From Caulobacteraceae bacterium (GTDB lineage Bacteria > Pseudomonadota > Alphaproteobacteria > Caulobacterales > Caulobacteraceae), in the NCBI GenBank assembly GCA_027489335.1, contig JAIXZX010000005.1, forward strand, positions 324,831 to 388,830: a DNA stretch of 64,000 nucleotides, read 5' to 3'. This document shows positions 33,418-43,125 of the stretch, piece after piece. Each line of letters begins with the position of its first letter. Within the stretch, counting starts at the first letter, position 1. Made by a program: the position numbers and the translations under genes. The notes under the pieces are model-generated. The model searched no databases. It saw nothing but the letters and a program-made list of their open reading frames with translations, and was not told where the DNA came from.

Positions 33418-34293
33418 TCAGGGCCAGCTGACCATGGGCGGCATGGAAGAGAGGATCGAGGTGATGTTGCCGCCGGTCTTCAGCCCGAACATGGTGCCGC
33501 GGTCGTAGAGCAGATTGAACTCGACGTAGCGGCCCCGGCGAACCAGCTGCTCCTGCCGGTCGGCCTCGGTCCAGGGGGTGGCCATGCGCCCCCGGGCGAT
33601 CGCCGGATAGACCTCGGCGAAGGCCTTGCCCACATCCTGGGTGAAGGCGAAGTCGCGCTCCCAGTCCCCGGAATTGTGGTGGTCATAGAAGATGCCGCCG
33701 ATGCCGCGGGGCTCATTGCGGTGGGGCAGGAAGAAGTACTCGTCGCATCGCGCCTTGTAGGGCGCGTACCACGCCGGGTCATGGGCGTCACAGGCGCCCT
33801 TCATGGCCGCGTGAAACGCCATGGCGTCAGGGTTTTCCTGGGTCCGCTGATAGTCTTGCGTCGGCGTCAGGTCCGCCCCGCCGCCGAACCAGCTCTGGCG
33901 GGTGGCCAGGAAGCGCGTGTTCATGTGGACGGCCGGCACATGGGGATTGCGCATATGGGCGATCAGGCTGATGCCGGTCGCGGTGAAGGACGGGTCCTCG
34001 TCCGCGCCGGGCATGGTCGCGGCCATTTCCGGGGTGAAGGTCCCGTGCACCAGGCTGATGTGGACGCCGCATTTCTCGAAGAAGCGGCCGCCCTGCATGA
34101 AGCCCATCACGCCGCCGCCGCCGGCCGGGCGATCCCACGGGGTAAGCTCGAACCGGCCCGGCGCGCCGGGATAGAGGTCGGCGGGCGCCTCATCCTCCAG
34201 GGCCTCAAAGGCGGCGACGATCTGGTCGCGAAGGGAATCGAACCAGGCGCGGGCCCGGCTGTTGCGATCGGCGAGGGTGGCGGCGTCTGTCAT
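33418..34293 (-). CDS. hemF: Oxygen-dependent coproporphyrinogen III oxidase
   Basis: The 291-residue enzyme converts coproporphyrinogen III to protoporphyrinogen IX with oxygen in heme synthesis. Diagnostic stretches are [51 protein letters not shown], the long [16 protein letters not shown], and the C-terminal [31 protein letters not shown]. It is complete and typical in length. Its ATG overlaps the TGA stop of the preceding trmL (ATGA), so the two genes are coupled, though their roles are unrelated. Confidence 0.97.
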   Translation of the reverse strand: MTDAATLADRNSRARAWFDSLRDQIVAAFEALEDEAPADLYPGAPGRFELTPWDRPAGGGGVMGFMQGGRFFEKCGVHISLVHGTFTPEMAATMPGADEDPSFTATGISLIAHMRNPHVPAVHMNTRFLATRQSWFGGGADLTPTQDYQRTQENPDAMAFHAAMKGACDAHDPAWYAPYKARCDEYFFLPHRNEPRGIGGIFYDHHNSGDWERDFAFTQDVGKAFAEVYPAIARGRMATPWTEADRQEQLVRRGRYVEFNLLYDRGTMFGLKTGGNITSILSSMPPMVSWP

Positions 34294-34760
34294 GGGACAA
34301 GGGGCTTAGGGAATCCATCGGTCTGGCGCAACGCCTCCGAAAGACCGATGGCCGCCGAAACGGTGAGGTTGAGGGAGCGGGCCTCTGGCGCAAGCGGGAT
34401 CAGGAGCCGCGCCTGGGCGACCTCATGCACCTCGTCAGGCACGCCCGAGCTCTCCCGGCCAAACAGCAGGGTGTCCCCCGGCTGGAAGGCGAAGCTGTGC
34501 AGGGGCTGGGCCCCGCGGGTGGTGAACAGCACCAGCCGGCCCTCCTGGCGCTCCGGCGCGGCCATGAAGGCCTCGAAGCTCTCGCGCCGAATCCAGCGGG
34601 CGAGGCGGCCATAATCCAGGGCTGCGCGCTTCACCGCCTTATCGGATAGCGGGAAACCGCACGGCTCGATCACCTCAAGATCGACATCCAGGCAGGCGGC
34701 GAGACGAAGGGCCGCGCCGACGTTTTGCGGAATGTCCGGTTGAAAAAGGGCCAAACGCAT
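34290..34760 (-). CDS. trmL: tRNA (cytidine(34)-2'-O)-methyltransferase
   Basis: The 156-residue SPOUT-class methyltransferase modifies the wobble base of tRNA-Leu. It has the N-terminal [17 protein letters not shown], then [18 protein letters not shown], the SAM-binding knot stretch [16 protein letters not shown], and [27 protein letters not shown] at 34760 gives the expected [13 protein letters not shown] start; the frame extends upstream to 34835 without similarity. It is divergent from petA across 240 bases. Confidence 0.94.
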   Translation of the reverse strand: MRLALFQPDIPQNVGAALRLAACLDVDLEVIEPCGFPLSDKAVKRAALDYGRLARWIRRESFEAFMAAPERQEGRLVLFTTRGAQPLHSFAFQPGDTLLFGRESSGVPDEVHEVAQARLLIPLAPEARSLNLTVSAAIGLSEALRQTDGFPKPLVP

Positions 34761-35000
34761 TCTAAGCGATCCACCGACGGAATTAGCTGGGGCGTGGGAC
34801 GAATCGCTAGGCTTGTCGCCGCACATTCGCGGCATGGCTAGTGCGACATTTCCCGTGGCCCTGTATGGGTTCCATAGCAGGCCTGACTCAGAGCTTCTGA
34901 CCAGGCCGACATACGGGGCGTCGCGGCATTTCTCGTGAGCGTCCGAACGGGCGGCGGTTCTTCGCGGAACGGCGGCCTCAAACCGAAGGGTAGCTTAAAG

Positions 35001-35555
35001 GTGGCTGACACCGTCGTGGGCGAAAATCCCGATCCGCATGCCGCGGGCGAAGACCCGAACCGGCGCGATTTCATTCACATCGCCGCAGGCGCGGCGGCCG
35101 TGGGCGCCGTGGGCGCGCTGGCCTGGCCGTTCATCGACCAGATGAACCCATCGGCCGACACCCTGGCCCTGGCCTCGGTCGAGTTCGATCTGTCCAAGGT
35201 CGCGCTGGGCCAGCAGGTCACGATCAAGTGGCGCGGCAAGCCTCTGTTCATCCGTAAGCGCACCGAGGCGGAAATCGCCGCGGCGGTCGCCGATGACAGT
35301 GCGAATATGCCTGATCCAGAGGCCGACGAAGTTCGTCACAAGCCCGGCAAGGCCGAGTGGATGATCCTGATCGGCGCCTGCACCCATCTGGGCTGCGTGC
35401 CGACCTTCGCCGGTGGCGACTACGGCGGCTGGTTCTGCCCGTGCCACGGCTCGCATTACGACACGTCGGGACGGATCCGCCGGGGGCCTGCGCCCCTCAA
35501 TCTGGCGGTGCCGACCTACGAGTTCCTTTCCGACACGACGGTCAAGGTGGGCTGA
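35001..35555 (+). CDS. petA: Ubiquinol-cytochrome c reductase Rieske iron-sulfur subunit
   Basis: The 184-residue protein carries the 2Fe-2S Rieske cluster of the bc1 complex. A twin-arginine signal anchor [27 protein letters not shown] (about 20-46) is followed by the soluble head with ligands Cys127 and His129 (CTHLGC) and Cys146 and His149 (CPCHGSHYD), with Cys132 and Cys148 as the disulfide pair. I prefer the GTG at 35001 because it gives the usual short N-terminus; a GTG at 34935 would add 22 residues. It is the first gene of petA-petB-petC. No convincing promoter is seen in the 240-base gap to trmL. Confidence 0.94.
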   Translation: MADTVVGENPDPHAAGEDPNRRDFIHIAAGAAAVGAVGALAWPFIDQMNPSADTLALASVEFDLSKVALGQQVTIKWRGKPLFIRKRTEAEIAAAVADDSANMPDPEADEVRHKPGKAEWMILIGACTHLGCVPTFAGGDYGGWFCPCHGSHYDTSGRIRRGPAPLNLAVPTYEFLSDTTVKVG

Positions 35556-35560
35556 CAGCG

Positions 35561-36880
35561 ATGAGCGGACATTCCACTTACGAACCCAAGACCGGGATCG
35601 AGCGCTGGCTCGACACCCGCCTGCCGATCGTTCGGCTGGGCTGGGACAGCATCGTCGACTATCCGACCCCGAAGAACCTGAACTACTGGTGGACCTTCGG
35701 CGGCATCCTGGCCGTCTGCCTGGGCATCCAGATCGTCACCGGCGTCGTGCTGGCCATGCACTACGTGCCGCACGTGGACCACGCCTTCGCGTCGGTCGAG
35801 CGCATCATGCGCGACGTGAACTATGGCTGGCTGGTGCGCTACATGCACGCCAACGGGGCCTCGATGTTCTTCATTGCGGTCTATAGCCACATGTTCCGCG
35901 GCCTCTACTACGGGTCCTACAAGGCGCCCCGCGAGGTGCTGTGGATCCTGGGCTGCATCATCTACCTGCTGATGATGGCGACGGCCTTCATGGGCTACGT
36001 CCTGCCCTGGGGTCAGATGAGCTTCCACGGCGCTGTCGTCATCACCAACCTGTTCGGCGCCCTGCCGATCGTCGGTGAAGCCATCACCACCTGGCTGTGG
36101 GGCGGTTTCGCGGTGGATAACGCCACCCTGAACCGCTTCTTCTCGCTGCACTTCCTGCTGCCGTTCATGATCGCCGGCGTGGTGGGCCTGCACATCTGGG
36201 CCCTGCACGTTCCGGGGAACAACAACCCGACCGGCGTGAACGTTCAGTCCAAGGCCGACACGGTGCCCTTCCATCCGTATTATACGGTGAAGGATGGCTT
36301 CGCGATCGTGCTGTTCCTGATCCTTTTCGCCACCTTCCTGTTCTACAATCCGAACGCGCTGGGCCATGCGGACAACTACATTCCCGCCAACCCGCTGGTG
36401 ACGCCGGCCCACATCGTGCCCGAATGGTACTTCCTGCCCTTCTACGCGATCCTGCGGGCGGTGCCGGACAAGCTGGGCGGCGTGATCCTGATGTTCGGCG
36501 CCATCGCGGTGCTGTTCGTCCTGCCCTGGCTCGACACCTCCAAGGTGCGGTCCATGCGCTATCGCCCCACCGGCAAGCTCTACTTCATGATCTTCGTGGT
36601 GGCCTGCCTGGTGCTCGGCTATTGCGGCGGCCAGCTGCCCGACAATCACGTCATCCCGGGCCTGTCGACCTTCATCCTGATCGACGCGGACCTGAACAGC
36701 ATGGTCTGGCTCTCGCGCCTGGCAACCCTCTATTACTTTGGCTACTTCCTGGTGATCCTGCCGCTTCTTGGGCTGACCGAGACGCCGACAGCCCAGCCGG
36801 AATCCATCTCCACGCCTGTCCTGTCCCATCCGGCGGGTATGCCGGCCGGCGCAGTCGCTGCGCCTGAAAAGAAGGGTTGA
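35561..36880 (+). CDS. petB: Cytochrome b of the bc1 complex
   Basis: A 439-residue membrane protein with eight to nine helices and two b hemes, which oxidises quinol at the outer side and reduces quinone at the inner side. The N-terminal part has [29 protein letters not shown], the heme ligand histidines lie in the helices around residues 85-105 and 185-205, and the quinol site motif is PEWYF near residue 287. A proline-rich C-terminal tail extends beyond the usual core. ATG at 35561, 5 bases after petA, with petC following in 6 bases. Confidence 0.96.
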   Translation: MSGHSTYEPKTGIERWLDTRLPIVRLGWDSIVDYPTPKNLNYWWTFGGILAVCLGIQIVTGVVLAMHYVPHVDHAFASVERIMRDVNYGWLVRYMHANGASMFFIAVYSHMFRGLYYGSYKAPREVLWILGCIIYLLMMATAFMGYVLPWGQMSFHGAVVITNLFGALPIVGEAITTWLWGGFAVDNATLNRFFSLHFLLPFMIAGVVGLHIWALHVPGNNNPTGVNVQSKADTVPFHPYYTVKDGFAIVLFLILFATFLFYNPNALGHADNYIPANPLVTPAHIVPEWYFLPFYAILRAVPDKLGGVILMFGAIAVLFVLPWLDTSKVRSMRYRPTGKLYFMIFVVACLVLGYCGGQLPDNHVIPGLSTFILIDADLNSMVWLSRLATLYYFGYFLVILPLLGLTETPTAQPESISTPVLSHPAGMPAGAVAAPEKKG

Positions 36881-36886
36881 GCCCAG

Positions 36887-37729
36887 ATGCTGCGTAAAGG
36901 TATCGCTCTGGCGGCGCTTGGGCTGGCCCTCGTGGGCGGCCCGGCGCTCGCCGCCGGGGACGCGAAGACCCCCGAGCCCGTCGACTTCAGCTTCAAGGGA
37001 CCGTTTGGTCGCTTCGACCAGGCCCAGCTGCAGCGCGGCTACAAGGTCTATCGGGAGGTCTGCGCGGCCTGCCACAGCATGGAGCTGGTCTCGTTCCGGA
37101 ACCTCGGCCAGAAGGGCGGGCCCTTCTATGACCCGGCCTACAGCAATCCGAACGACAATCCGTACGTGAAGACCATCGCGGCGGAGTACCAGATCAACGA
37201 CATCGACTCTGAGACCGGCGATGTCATTCAGCGTCCCGGCACCTCGGCCGACGCCTTCCCGAGCCCCTATCCCAACGAGGCGGCGGCGCGGGCCGGCAAT
37301 GGCGGCGCCCTGCCGCCGGACCTGTCGGTGATGGCCAAGGCCCGCAAGTATGGACCTGATTACATCCACGCCCTGCTGGCGGGCTACAAGGATCCGCCGG
37401 CCGGTCTGACGGTGTCTCCGGGCCAGTACTACAACCCCTACATGGCCGGGGACACGACCCCGTTCTGGACCGGTGAGGGTCATGCGCCGGAGGGCGGCTT
37501 CATCGCCATGCCCCCGCAGCTGGCGCCGGACAAGGTGACCTTCGACGACGGCACCCCGTCCACCATCGACCAGCAGGCCAAGGACGTGGCCGCCTTCCTC
37601 TACTGGGCGGCTGAACCCAAGATGGAAGAGCGCAAGGCCTTTGGCTTCGGTGCGATGATCTATCTCGTGATCTTTGCCGGTCTGCTCTATGCGAGCTACC
37701 GCCGCATCTGGCGCAACGTCGCTCACTAG
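36887..37729 (+). CDS. petC: Cytochrome c1 of the bc1 complex
   Basis: The 280-residue protein has a signal peptide (cleavage near residue 22 after ALA), the heme attachment motif CAACH (Cys59, Cys62, His63), the stretch NPNDNPYVKTIAAEYQINDIDSETGDVIQRP, the heme iron ligand methionine expected in the segment FIAMPPQLA, and a C-terminal membrane anchor (about 255-272). It passes electrons from the Rieske protein to cytochrome c at the periplasmic side. It ends the petABC operon, and a strong terminator follows 26 bases later. Confidence 0.96.
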   Translation: MLRKGIALAALGLALVGGPALAAGDAKTPEPVDFSFKGPFGRFDQAQLQRGYKVYREVCAACHSMELVSFRNLGQKGGPFYDPAYSNPNDNPYVKTIAAEYQINDIDSETGDVIQRPGTSADAFPSPYPNEAAARAGNGGALPPDLSVMAKARKYGPDYIHALLAGYKDPPAGLTVSPGQYYNPYMAGDTTPFWTGEGHAPEGGFIAMPPQLAPDKVTFDDGTPSTIDQQAKDVAAFLYWAAEPKMEERKAFGFGAMIYLVIFAGLLYASYRRIWRNVAH

Positions 37730-37755
37730 GCTGCGTCGCCAGACCCGAAATGAAG

Positions 37756-37785
37756 AACCCGCCGGGGCGACCTGGCGGGTTTTTC
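37756..37785 (+). terminator. Intrinsic terminator of petABC
   Basis: AACCCGCC (37756-37763) pairs with GGCGGGTT (37774-37781) around a 10-base loop, and TTTTTC follows, 26 bases after the petC stop. It overlaps the end of the convergent retropepsin-like gene only slightly (stop at 37786). Confidence 0.85.
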
Positions 37786-38562
37786 TTATGGGCTGATCAG
37801 ATGGAGACGGCCTGCGGGGAAGTCGAACCGCAGCCGCCAGCGGCCGAGAACCTCCAGGCCCACCGCTCCGTCTGACGTGGCTTCCTCGTCACTCAGACCG
37901 ACCCTCAGATGATCAAACAGCGCGCCCCCCAGGGACAGGGCCCGCAGTTCGGCCCGGCCCCCTTCGTAGGGCGTCAGGAGCTTGGCGTCGGCGCCAGGGA
38001 CGCTGGCGATGGTGGGGGAGAGCCGGGCGGCCGCGTCCAGGCCGGTGGCGGGGATCAGGGCCACGGTCCGCGCCCTGGGGCCGTCGCTGAGCGCCCCTGT
38101 CACCACGGGGACATCGTCACGCCACCTGATGGGCAGGCTGGCGCCTGAGGCGCGGGGGAGGGCCCCGGCTGTGGCCAGGGTCAGTCGACAGGGCGAGGTG
38201 TCCAGCTCCACCACAAACCCCTGAAGGATGTCGGCCCCGATGACTCCGGCGATTGGGGTCGGGAAGGCCCAGGTCCGGGCGTCCAGGTCCTCCACCGCCA
38301 GGTCACGTCCCGCCACCCGGGCGCCGGCCAGACGCACCTCGCCGGCCAGAGAGTCGCCCTCGACGCCGGCCGCCTGGGCCCGGGTGTTGTGGATGGCGCT
38401 GTGATCGGCGCCGGTGTCGATGATGAAGTCCCCGCTGACGCCCGCGGCGGTGGCGGGCGCCACCAGCACGCCGCGGTCCAGCCAACAGGCGATCTCGGCG
38501 CCCATCGCCTCGCCGCTGAAGGCGGCCAGACCGCAGGCCAGTAGGGCGGCGCGCGCAATCAT
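37786..38562 (-). CDS. Exported retropepsin-like aspartic protease
   Basis: A 258-residue protein with a signal peptide (residues 1 to about 21, IARAALLACGLAAFSGEAMG) and a retropepsin-like domain whose active site IIDTGADHS holds the catalytic Asp of a single-domain aspartic protease that would dimerise. A second half includes PVVTGALSDG and GLEVLGRWRLRFDF, where the family often has another hydrophobic-Asp-Gly pattern. ATG at 38562 is preferred to the upstream ATG at 38610 because it begins the signal peptide. It is convergent with petC and divergent from apt. The substrate is unknown. Confidence 0.8.
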   Translation of the reverse strand: MIARAALLACGLAAFSGEAMGAEIACWLDRGVLVAPATAAGVSGDFIIDTGADHSAIHNTRAQAAGVEGDSLAGEVRLAGARVAGRDLAVEDLDARTWAFPTPIAGVIGADILQGFVVELDTSPCRLTLATAGALPRASGASLPIRWRDDVPVVTGALSDGPRARTVALIPATGLDAAARLSPTIASVPGADAKLLTPYEGGRAELRALSLGGALFDHLRVGLSDEEATSDGAVGLEVLGRWRLRFDFPAGRLHLISP

Positions 38563-38640
38563 GGTCAGGTCCCATCGCGGCCATAGCCAGGGCCGCACCC
38601 CTTCGGCCATAACAGAGGCCTGACAGAGAGGGGAGGGGCC

Positions 38641-39168
38641 ATGGACCTGCGCGACGCAATCCGCACCATTCCGGACTATCCCAAGCCCGGCATCCAGTTC
38701 CGCGACATCACCACCCTACTGGCCGATGCCCGCGCCTTCCGCAGGGCGGTGGACGAGCTGGTTCAGCCCTTCGCCGGCTTGAAGATCGACAAGGTGGCCG
38801 GCATCGAGGCCCGGGGCTTCATCCTGGGCGGCGCAGTGGCCCACCAGCTGTCGGCCGGCTTCGTCCCCCTGCGCAAGAAGGGCAAGCTGCCCCACAGGAC
38901 CCGGGCGGTGGAATACGCGCTTGAATATGGCTCCGACACCCTTGAGGTCCATCTGGACGCCTTCGTGGCCGGCGAGCGGATCATGCTGGTGGACGATCTG
39001 ATCGCCACCGGCGGCACGGCGCTGGCCGCCGTCGATCTGCTGCGCCAGGGCGGCGCCGAAATCGTCGCCGCCGCTTTTGTGGTGGACCTGCCGGAGCTTG
39101 GCGGCGCGGCGCGGCTCGCGGCCGCGGGGGTGCCGGTCTCGACCCTGGTGGCGTTCGAGGGCCACTGA
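38641..39168 (+). CDS. apt: Adenine phosphoribosyltransferase
   Basis: The 175-residue enzyme salvages adenine to AMP with PRPP. It has the N-terminal [20 protein letters not shown], the flexible region [45 protein letters not shown], and the PRPP-binding loop [18 protein letters not shown] near residues 117-134. The family length of about 170-180 fits. The end is convergent with the first dienelactone hydrolase gene, and a small palindrome GGCGCC-TCA-GGCGCC (39169-39183) covers both stops. Confidence 0.96.
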   Translation: MDLRDAIRTIPDYPKPGIQFRDITTLLADARAFRRAVDELVQPFAGLKIDKVAGIEARGFILGGAVAHQLSAGFVPLRKKGKLPHRTRAVEYALEYGSDTLEVHLDAFVAGERIMLVDDLIATGGTALAAVDLLRQGGAEIVAAAFVVDLPELGGAARLAAAGVPVSTLVAFEGH

Positions 39169-39174
39169 GGCGCC

Positions 39175-39867
39175 TCAGGCGCCCTCGCCACGCCCCCCAC
39201 CGCTGCGGGCGAAGAGCTGCAGGGTGCGCAGGCGCGCCAAGCGGGCGGCGTCGGGGTGGTAGTCCCTGCGCCTGTCTGAGGCGAAGCCGTGGCCGGCGTC
39301 GTACAGGTGGACCGGCATGTCCGGATAGTGGTCCCGGATCTCCTCGACCCGCTCGAGCGGAATGGAGGTGTCGGCCTTGCCAAAGTGCAGGATGGTCGGG
39401 CAGCGAGGGGCCTCGTCCAGCAGTTCGCTGATCCGGCGACCATAGAAGCAGGAAGCGCCCGCCACGCCCTCGCAGCGGGCCGCCACGGCCCAGCTCGCCG
39501 CGCCGCCCCAGCAGAAGCCGGCCACGAAGACCGGGCCCTGAAGGGCGTCTATGGCGGCCTGGGCGTCGCCAGCGACCTCGTCCCAGGGTGCGGCCTGGGA
39601 CAGCGCCACGGCGCGGGCCATGTCGTCAGCCTCATAGGTCGCTTCGAAGCCGCGCTGCTGGCGGTCGAAGAAGGCCGGGGCGATCACCTCATAGCCATCC
39701 TCGGCGAAGCTGTCGGCCACCTCGCGGATGTGGTCGGTGACGCCGAAGATCTCCTGGATCAGCACCAGTCCGCCCCGTCGGGCGTCGCCAGGTCTGACGT
39801 GGTAGGCGTCGAAGGTGAAGCCGTCGGCGCGGCTCTCCAGCCGGATCGTCTCCCCGGCCCGGCTCAT
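39175..39867 (-). CDS. Dienelactone hydrolase family protein, copy 1
   Basis: A 230-residue alpha/beta hydrolase of the dienelactone hydrolase type with the cysteine nucleophile in GFCWGG (Cys119), an acid residue in the stretch HFGKADTSIP and the histidine in YDAGHGFASD. It hydrolyses lactones or related esters; carboxymethylenebutenolidase activity is the family model. It overlaps the stop of copy 2 as ATGA and is about 40% similar to it by eye, so the pair arose by tandem duplication. Compared with copy 2 it has GFCWGG instead of GYCYGG. Confidence 0.87.
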   Translation of the reverse strand: MSRAGETIRLESRADGFTFDAYHVRPGDARRGGLVLIQEIFGVTDHIREVADSFAEDGYEVIAPAFFDRQQRGFEATYEADDMARAVALSQAAPWDEVAGDAQAAIDALQGPVFVAGFCWGGAASWAVAARCEGVAGASCFYGRRISELLDEAPRCPTILHFGKADTSIPLERVEEIRDHYPDMPVHLYDAGHGFASDRRRDYHPDAARLARLRTLQLFARSGGGRGEGA

Positions 39868-40535
39868 ACGCTTTCGAACAGTTCGCGGGTGCGCAGGCGG
39901 GCGAGGTCGGCGGCCTCCTCGTGATAGCGCTCGGGGCTCTCATTGTTGAAGCCGTGGCCCGCGCCCTCATAGATGTAGACCGGGACTTCCGGATGGGCGG
40001 CCTTGACCGCGGCCTCGACCTCGTCGGCCTTGATGCCCGGATCGGTGTGGCCGAGGTGGACGATGACCGGACAGGCCAGCGGCAGTTCGGCATTGGCCTT
40101 GACCATGCTGCCATAATAGCTCGAGGCGGCGGCGATCCCTTCGACCTTGGCGGCGCTCAGCCAGGCCAGCGAGCCGCCATAGCAGTAGCCCACGACGCAG
40201 ACCTTGCCCCGGGGCGCCAGGAAGTCCCGGGCGGCGGCGATGTCGGCCAGGGCCTGCTCCATCGGCGTGGCGCGGGCGTGGGCGATGCCGGCGGCCATGC
40301 CTTCGGCGTCGTGGCCCGCGGTGAAGCCCCGTTCGCGCCGGTCGAAGAGGGACGGGGCGACGGCTTCATAGCCGGCCTTGGCCCAGCGCTCGACGTCGGC
40401 GCGGACGTACTTGTCGATGCCGAAGATCTCCTGCAGCACGATGACCCCGCCCCTGCGCGGGGTGAACGGCGCCTCGTGATAGGCCGACAGCTCGTAGCCG
40501 TCGGCGGCGCTCTTCAGCGTGATGGTGTCGCCCAT
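39864..40535 (-). CDS. Dienelactone hydrolase family protein, copy 2
   Basis: This 223-residue paralogue has the same plan, with the nucleophile Cys118 in GYCYGG, the acid in LGHTDPGIKADEV and the histidine in YEGAGHGFNNESP. N-terminal GVIVLQEIFGIDKYVRADVERWAKAGYEAVAPSLFDR matches the family well. It is the first gene of the tandem pair (copy 1 follows with a 4-base overlap). No aromatic-degradation genes lie beside it, so the role could be general lactone or detoxification chemistry. Confidence 0.88.
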   Translation of the reverse strand: MGDTITLKSAADGYELSAYHEAPFTPRRGGVIVLQEIFGIDKYVRADVERWAKAGYEAVAPSLFDRRERGFTAGHDAEGMAAGIAHARATPMEQALADIAAARDFLAPRGKVCVVGYCYGGSLAWLSAAKVEGIAAASSYYGSMVKANAELPLACPVIVHLGHTDPGIKADEVEAAVKAAHPEVPVYIYEGAGHGFNNESPERYHEEAADLARLRTRELFESV

Positions 40536-40599
40536 TGGTGTTCTCCCTTGGCCTCAAGCCTAGGGTGAGGACTGGGGGGCTGTCACGCCCTGTGAGCGA

Positions 40600-41697
40600 T
40601 CAGACGTTGAAGCGGAAGTTCATCACGTCGCCGTCCTGGACGACGTACTCCTTGCCTTCCTGGCGCAGCTTGCCGGCGTCCCGGGCCCCGGCCTCGCCGT
40701 TGAACTTGATGTAGTCGGGGAAGGCGATGGTTTCGGCCCGGATGAAGCCCTTCTCGAAGTCGGTATGGATCACGCCGGCCGCCTGGGGCGCAGTGGCGCC
40801 CACGGGGATGGTCCAGGCCCGGGTCTCCTTGGGGCCGCAGGTGAAATAGCTCTGCAGGCCCAGCAGCTTGAAGGCTTCGCGGATCATGCGGTTCAGGCCG
40901 GGCTCTTCGAGGCCGAGGGTTTCCAGGAACTCCGCTCGCTCGGCGGCGTCCAGCATCGCGATCTCGCTCTCGATCTGGGCGGAGATGACCACGCTCTCGG
41001 CGTCGTCGCGCTTGGCCCGCTCGGCGACGGCGGCCGACATCTCGTTGCCGGTCCCGGCCGCGCCCTCATCCACATTGCACACATAGAGGGTCGGCTTGGC
41101 GGTCAGCAGCTGCAGCATCCGCCAGGCCTTCTCGTCGTCCTCGGAAATCTTGGCGGTGCGGGCCGGGCGGCCAGCGTTCAGCTCTTCAAGGGCCAGTTTC
41201 ACCAGACGAAGGGTGTTGGCGCTCTCCTTGTCGCCGGTCTTGGCGCGCTTATCGAGATTGGCGACCCGCTTCTCCAGGCTCTCCAGGTCGGCCAGCATCA
41301 GCTCGGTCTCGATGATCTCCAGGTCGGCCAGGGGATCGATGCGGCCTTCCACGTGCGTGATGTCGTCATTGACGAAGCAGCGGGCGACAAAGGCCACGGC
41401 GTCGCAGTCGCGGATATTGGCCAGGAACTGGTTGCCCAGGCCCTCGCCCTTGGACGCGCCGCGCACCAGGCCGGCCACGTCGACGAAATTGATGCGGGCC
41501 GGAATGATCTCCTTGGAGCCCGCCACCTTGGCGAGCGCCTCCAGGCGGGGCTCCGGCACGGCCACGTCGCCCACATTCGGCTCGATGGTGCAGAACGGAT
41601 AGTTGGCCGCCTGGGCCGCCGCGGTCTGGGTAAGCGCGTTGAACAGGGTGGACTTGCCGACATTGGGCAGGCCGACGATGGCGACTTTGAGAGCCAT
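40600..41697 (-). CDS. ychF: Redox-regulated ATPase YchF
   Basis: The 365-residue protein is the OBG-family P-loop ATPase YchF/OLA1. Walker A GLPNVGKSTLFNALT is at residues 8-22, and the modified base-recognition motif NVDE (in place of NKxD) near residue 205 marks ATP preference. A coiled coil spans about 130-165, and the C-terminal TGS-like domain has GFIRAETIAFPDYIKFNGEAGARDAGKLRQEGKEYVVQDGDVMNFRFNV. It interacts with ribosomes and stress responses in other bacteria. It lies downstream of pth (69-base gap) and ends the rplY-pth-ychF run. Confidence 0.96.
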   Translation of the reverse strand: MALKVAIVGLPNVGKSTLFNALTQTAAAQAANYPFCTIEPNVGDVAVPEPRLEALAKVAGSKEIIPARINFVDVAGLVRGASKGEGLGNQFLANIRDCDAVAFVARCFVNDDITHVEGRIDPLADLEIIETELMLADLESLEKRVANLDKRAKTGDKESANTLRLVKLALEELNAGRPARTAKISEDDEKAWRMLQLLTAKPTLYVCNVDEGAAGTGNEMSAAVAERAKRDDAESVVISAQIESEIAMLDAAERAEFLETLGLEEPGLNRMIREAFKLLGLQSYFTCGPKETRAWTIPVGATAPQAAGVIHTDFEKGFIRAETIAFPDYIKFNGEAGARDAGKLRQEGKEYVVQDGDVMNFRFNV

Positions 41698-41766
41698 GGA
41701 GTCCTCGGAGAAATGGAGCTGGCGCCGTCTTAACCGAGCCGGCCGGGATTGTCGTCAGCGCGACGG

Positions 41767-42393
41767 CTATTGGTCGTTTCGGCCCTGGCGCTGCTGGCGG
41801 GTGTCGGCCTTGTCGGCCGGCGCCAGGCGCATGACCTCGGCCTGATACTTCTCGTCCTCGCCCGCCGCCAGCAGATGGGCGGCGTCGGCGCAGGCGTGCA
41901 GCAGGTCGTTCAGCCAGGGATGCTCGACCTTGTGAAAGTCCGACAGCACGTGCCCCTGCACCAGCTCCTTGTGGCCGGGGTGGCCAACGCCTAACCGCGC
42001 GCGGCGGAAGTCCGGGCCGATCTGGCCGGTGATGGAGCGGATGCCGTTATTGCCGGCCGCGCCGCCGCCGGCCTTCATCCGGAAGCGGCCGGGCGCCAGG
42101 TCGATCTCGTCGTGAAAGACGACCAGGTCCGAGGGCGTCAGCTTGTAGAACTTCAGCGCTTCGCCGACGGCGTTGCCGCTGTCGTTGTAATAGGTCTGAG
42201 GCTTCAGAGTCATGGCCCGCACAGGGCCTGTCGGGGTCTCGATGGACCCCTCCCGGACCAGCGACTGAAAGCGCGACCGCTCGGGGCCGAAGCTCCAGCG
42301 GCGCGCGATCTGGTCGACGGCCATGGACCCCACATTGTGCCGGTTGCCGGCATAACGGGGTCCTGGATTGCCCAGGCCAGCGAGGATCAGCAT
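41767..42393 (-). CDS. pth: Peptidyl-tRNA hydrolase
   Basis: The 208-residue enzyme releases peptides from stalled peptidyl-tRNA. It has LAGLGNPGPRYAGNRHNVGSMAVD with the catalytic His near residue 20, KPQTYYNDSGNAVGEALKFYKL, the acid residue in VFHDEIDLAPGRFRMKAGGGAAGNNGIRSI, and RARLGVGHPG. The C-terminal 25 residues are charged and outside the core fold. It follows rplY by 41 bases, and the L25-Pth-YchF order is common in bacteria. Confidence 0.96.
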   Translation of the reverse strand: MLILAGLGNPGPRYAGNRHNVGSMAVDQIARRWSFGPERSRFQSLVREGSIETPTGPVRAMTLKPQTYYNDSGNAVGEALKFYKLTPSDLVVFHDEIDLAPGRFRMKAGGGAAGNNGIRSITGQIGPDFRRARLGVGHPGHKELVQGHVLSDFHKVEHPWLNDLLHACADAAHLLAAGEDEKYQAEVMRLAPADKADTRQQRQGRNDQ

Positions 42394-42434
42394 GCGACCC
42401 TCCGGTTCGGGCCGGCCTTGGGCGACGAGGCTGT

Positions 42435-43046
42435 TTAGGCCTCAGGCTCCGAGCCGGCGTCGGCGGCGGCGTCCTGCGCAGCCTGGGCCGAGGTGCCGGC
42501 CAGGGTGGCGATGACGAAGTCGCGGTCCACGGTGGGCTCGACGCCCTTGGGCAGGTTGAAGCCCGAGATGCGGATGGTGTCGCCGATGTCCAGGCCGGTC
42601 AGGTCGAAGATCAGCTCTTCGGGAATGGCGTCGGCCGGGCAGGACAGTTCGACGTCGTGACGCACCACGTTCAGGGTGCCGCCGCGCTTCAGGCCCGGGG
42701 ACTCTTCGTGGTTGATGAAGTGCACGGGCACCGAGATCTTGATCTGCTGGTGTTCGTCGACCCGATAGAGGTCGAAGTGCCACGGCTCATCGGTCACCGG
42801 ATGCATGTCGATGGCCTTGGCGATGACCGGCTGGGTCTCTTCGCCATACTTCAGGGTCACCAGGTGGCCCAGCAGCTTGCCCGTATAGAGCGCCTTGCGG
42901 AACTCATTGGCCGGCACGGCGATCGCCACCGGGTCCTTGGCGCCGCCATAGAGCACGCCGGGGACCTTGCCGCTGCGGCGCACACTGCGCGTAGCGCCGG
43001 TGCCGGTCTGCTCACGCACTTCCACGTTCAATACGATATCGGCCAT
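42435..43046 (-). CDS. rplY: Ribosomal protein L25/general stress protein Ctc
   Basis: The 203-residue form has an N-terminal 5S rRNA-binding L25 domain (about 1-95, with VREQTGTGATRSVRRSGKVPGVLYGGAKDP) and a C-terminal beta domain of the TL5/CTC type (about 100-190, with KISVPVHFINHEESPGLKRGG). An alanine-rich tail ends the protein. It is the first gene of the rplY-pth-ychF run. Its leader contains a terminator-like hairpin just downstream of a candidate promoter, so the hairpin could be an attenuator as well as the end of the previous gene. Confidence 0.95.
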   Translation of the reverse strand: MADIVLNVEVREQTGTGATRSVRRSGKVPGVLYGGAKDPVAIAVPANEFRKALYTGKLLGHLVTLKYGEETQPVIAKAIDMHPVTDEPWHFDLYRVDEHQQIKISVPVHFINHEESPGLKRGGTLNVVRHDVELSCPADAIPEELIFDLTGLDIGDTIRISGFNLPKGVEPTVDRDFVIATLAGTSAQAAQDAAADAGSEPEA

Positions 43047-43061
43047 CGCCCTGCCTCAAAA

Positions 43062-43089
43062 CGAAACCGCCGCGCGAACCCGCGCGGCG
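43062..43089 (-). terminator. Terminator-like hairpin before rplY
   Basis: On the minus strand CGCCGCGCG (43089-43081) pairs perfectly with CGCGCGGCG (43076-43068) around GGTT, then GTTTCGTTTT follows. It can end the upstream lipoprotein gene (stop 43170). Because a promoter candidate lies between them, it may also sit inside the rplY leader, 22 bases before the ATG. Confidence 0.65.
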
Positions 43090-43125
43090 TGGGTCGCGAT
43101 CCCGGGGGGGATCGGAAGGTCGGCG

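Noticed and set aside
35516..37726. 736-residue open frame on the minus strand opposite petABC
   Set aside because: It covers three well-conserved genes and reads as His/Val/Arg/Asp-rich sequence, the typical reverse-frame product of GC-rich DNA. It is not a gene.
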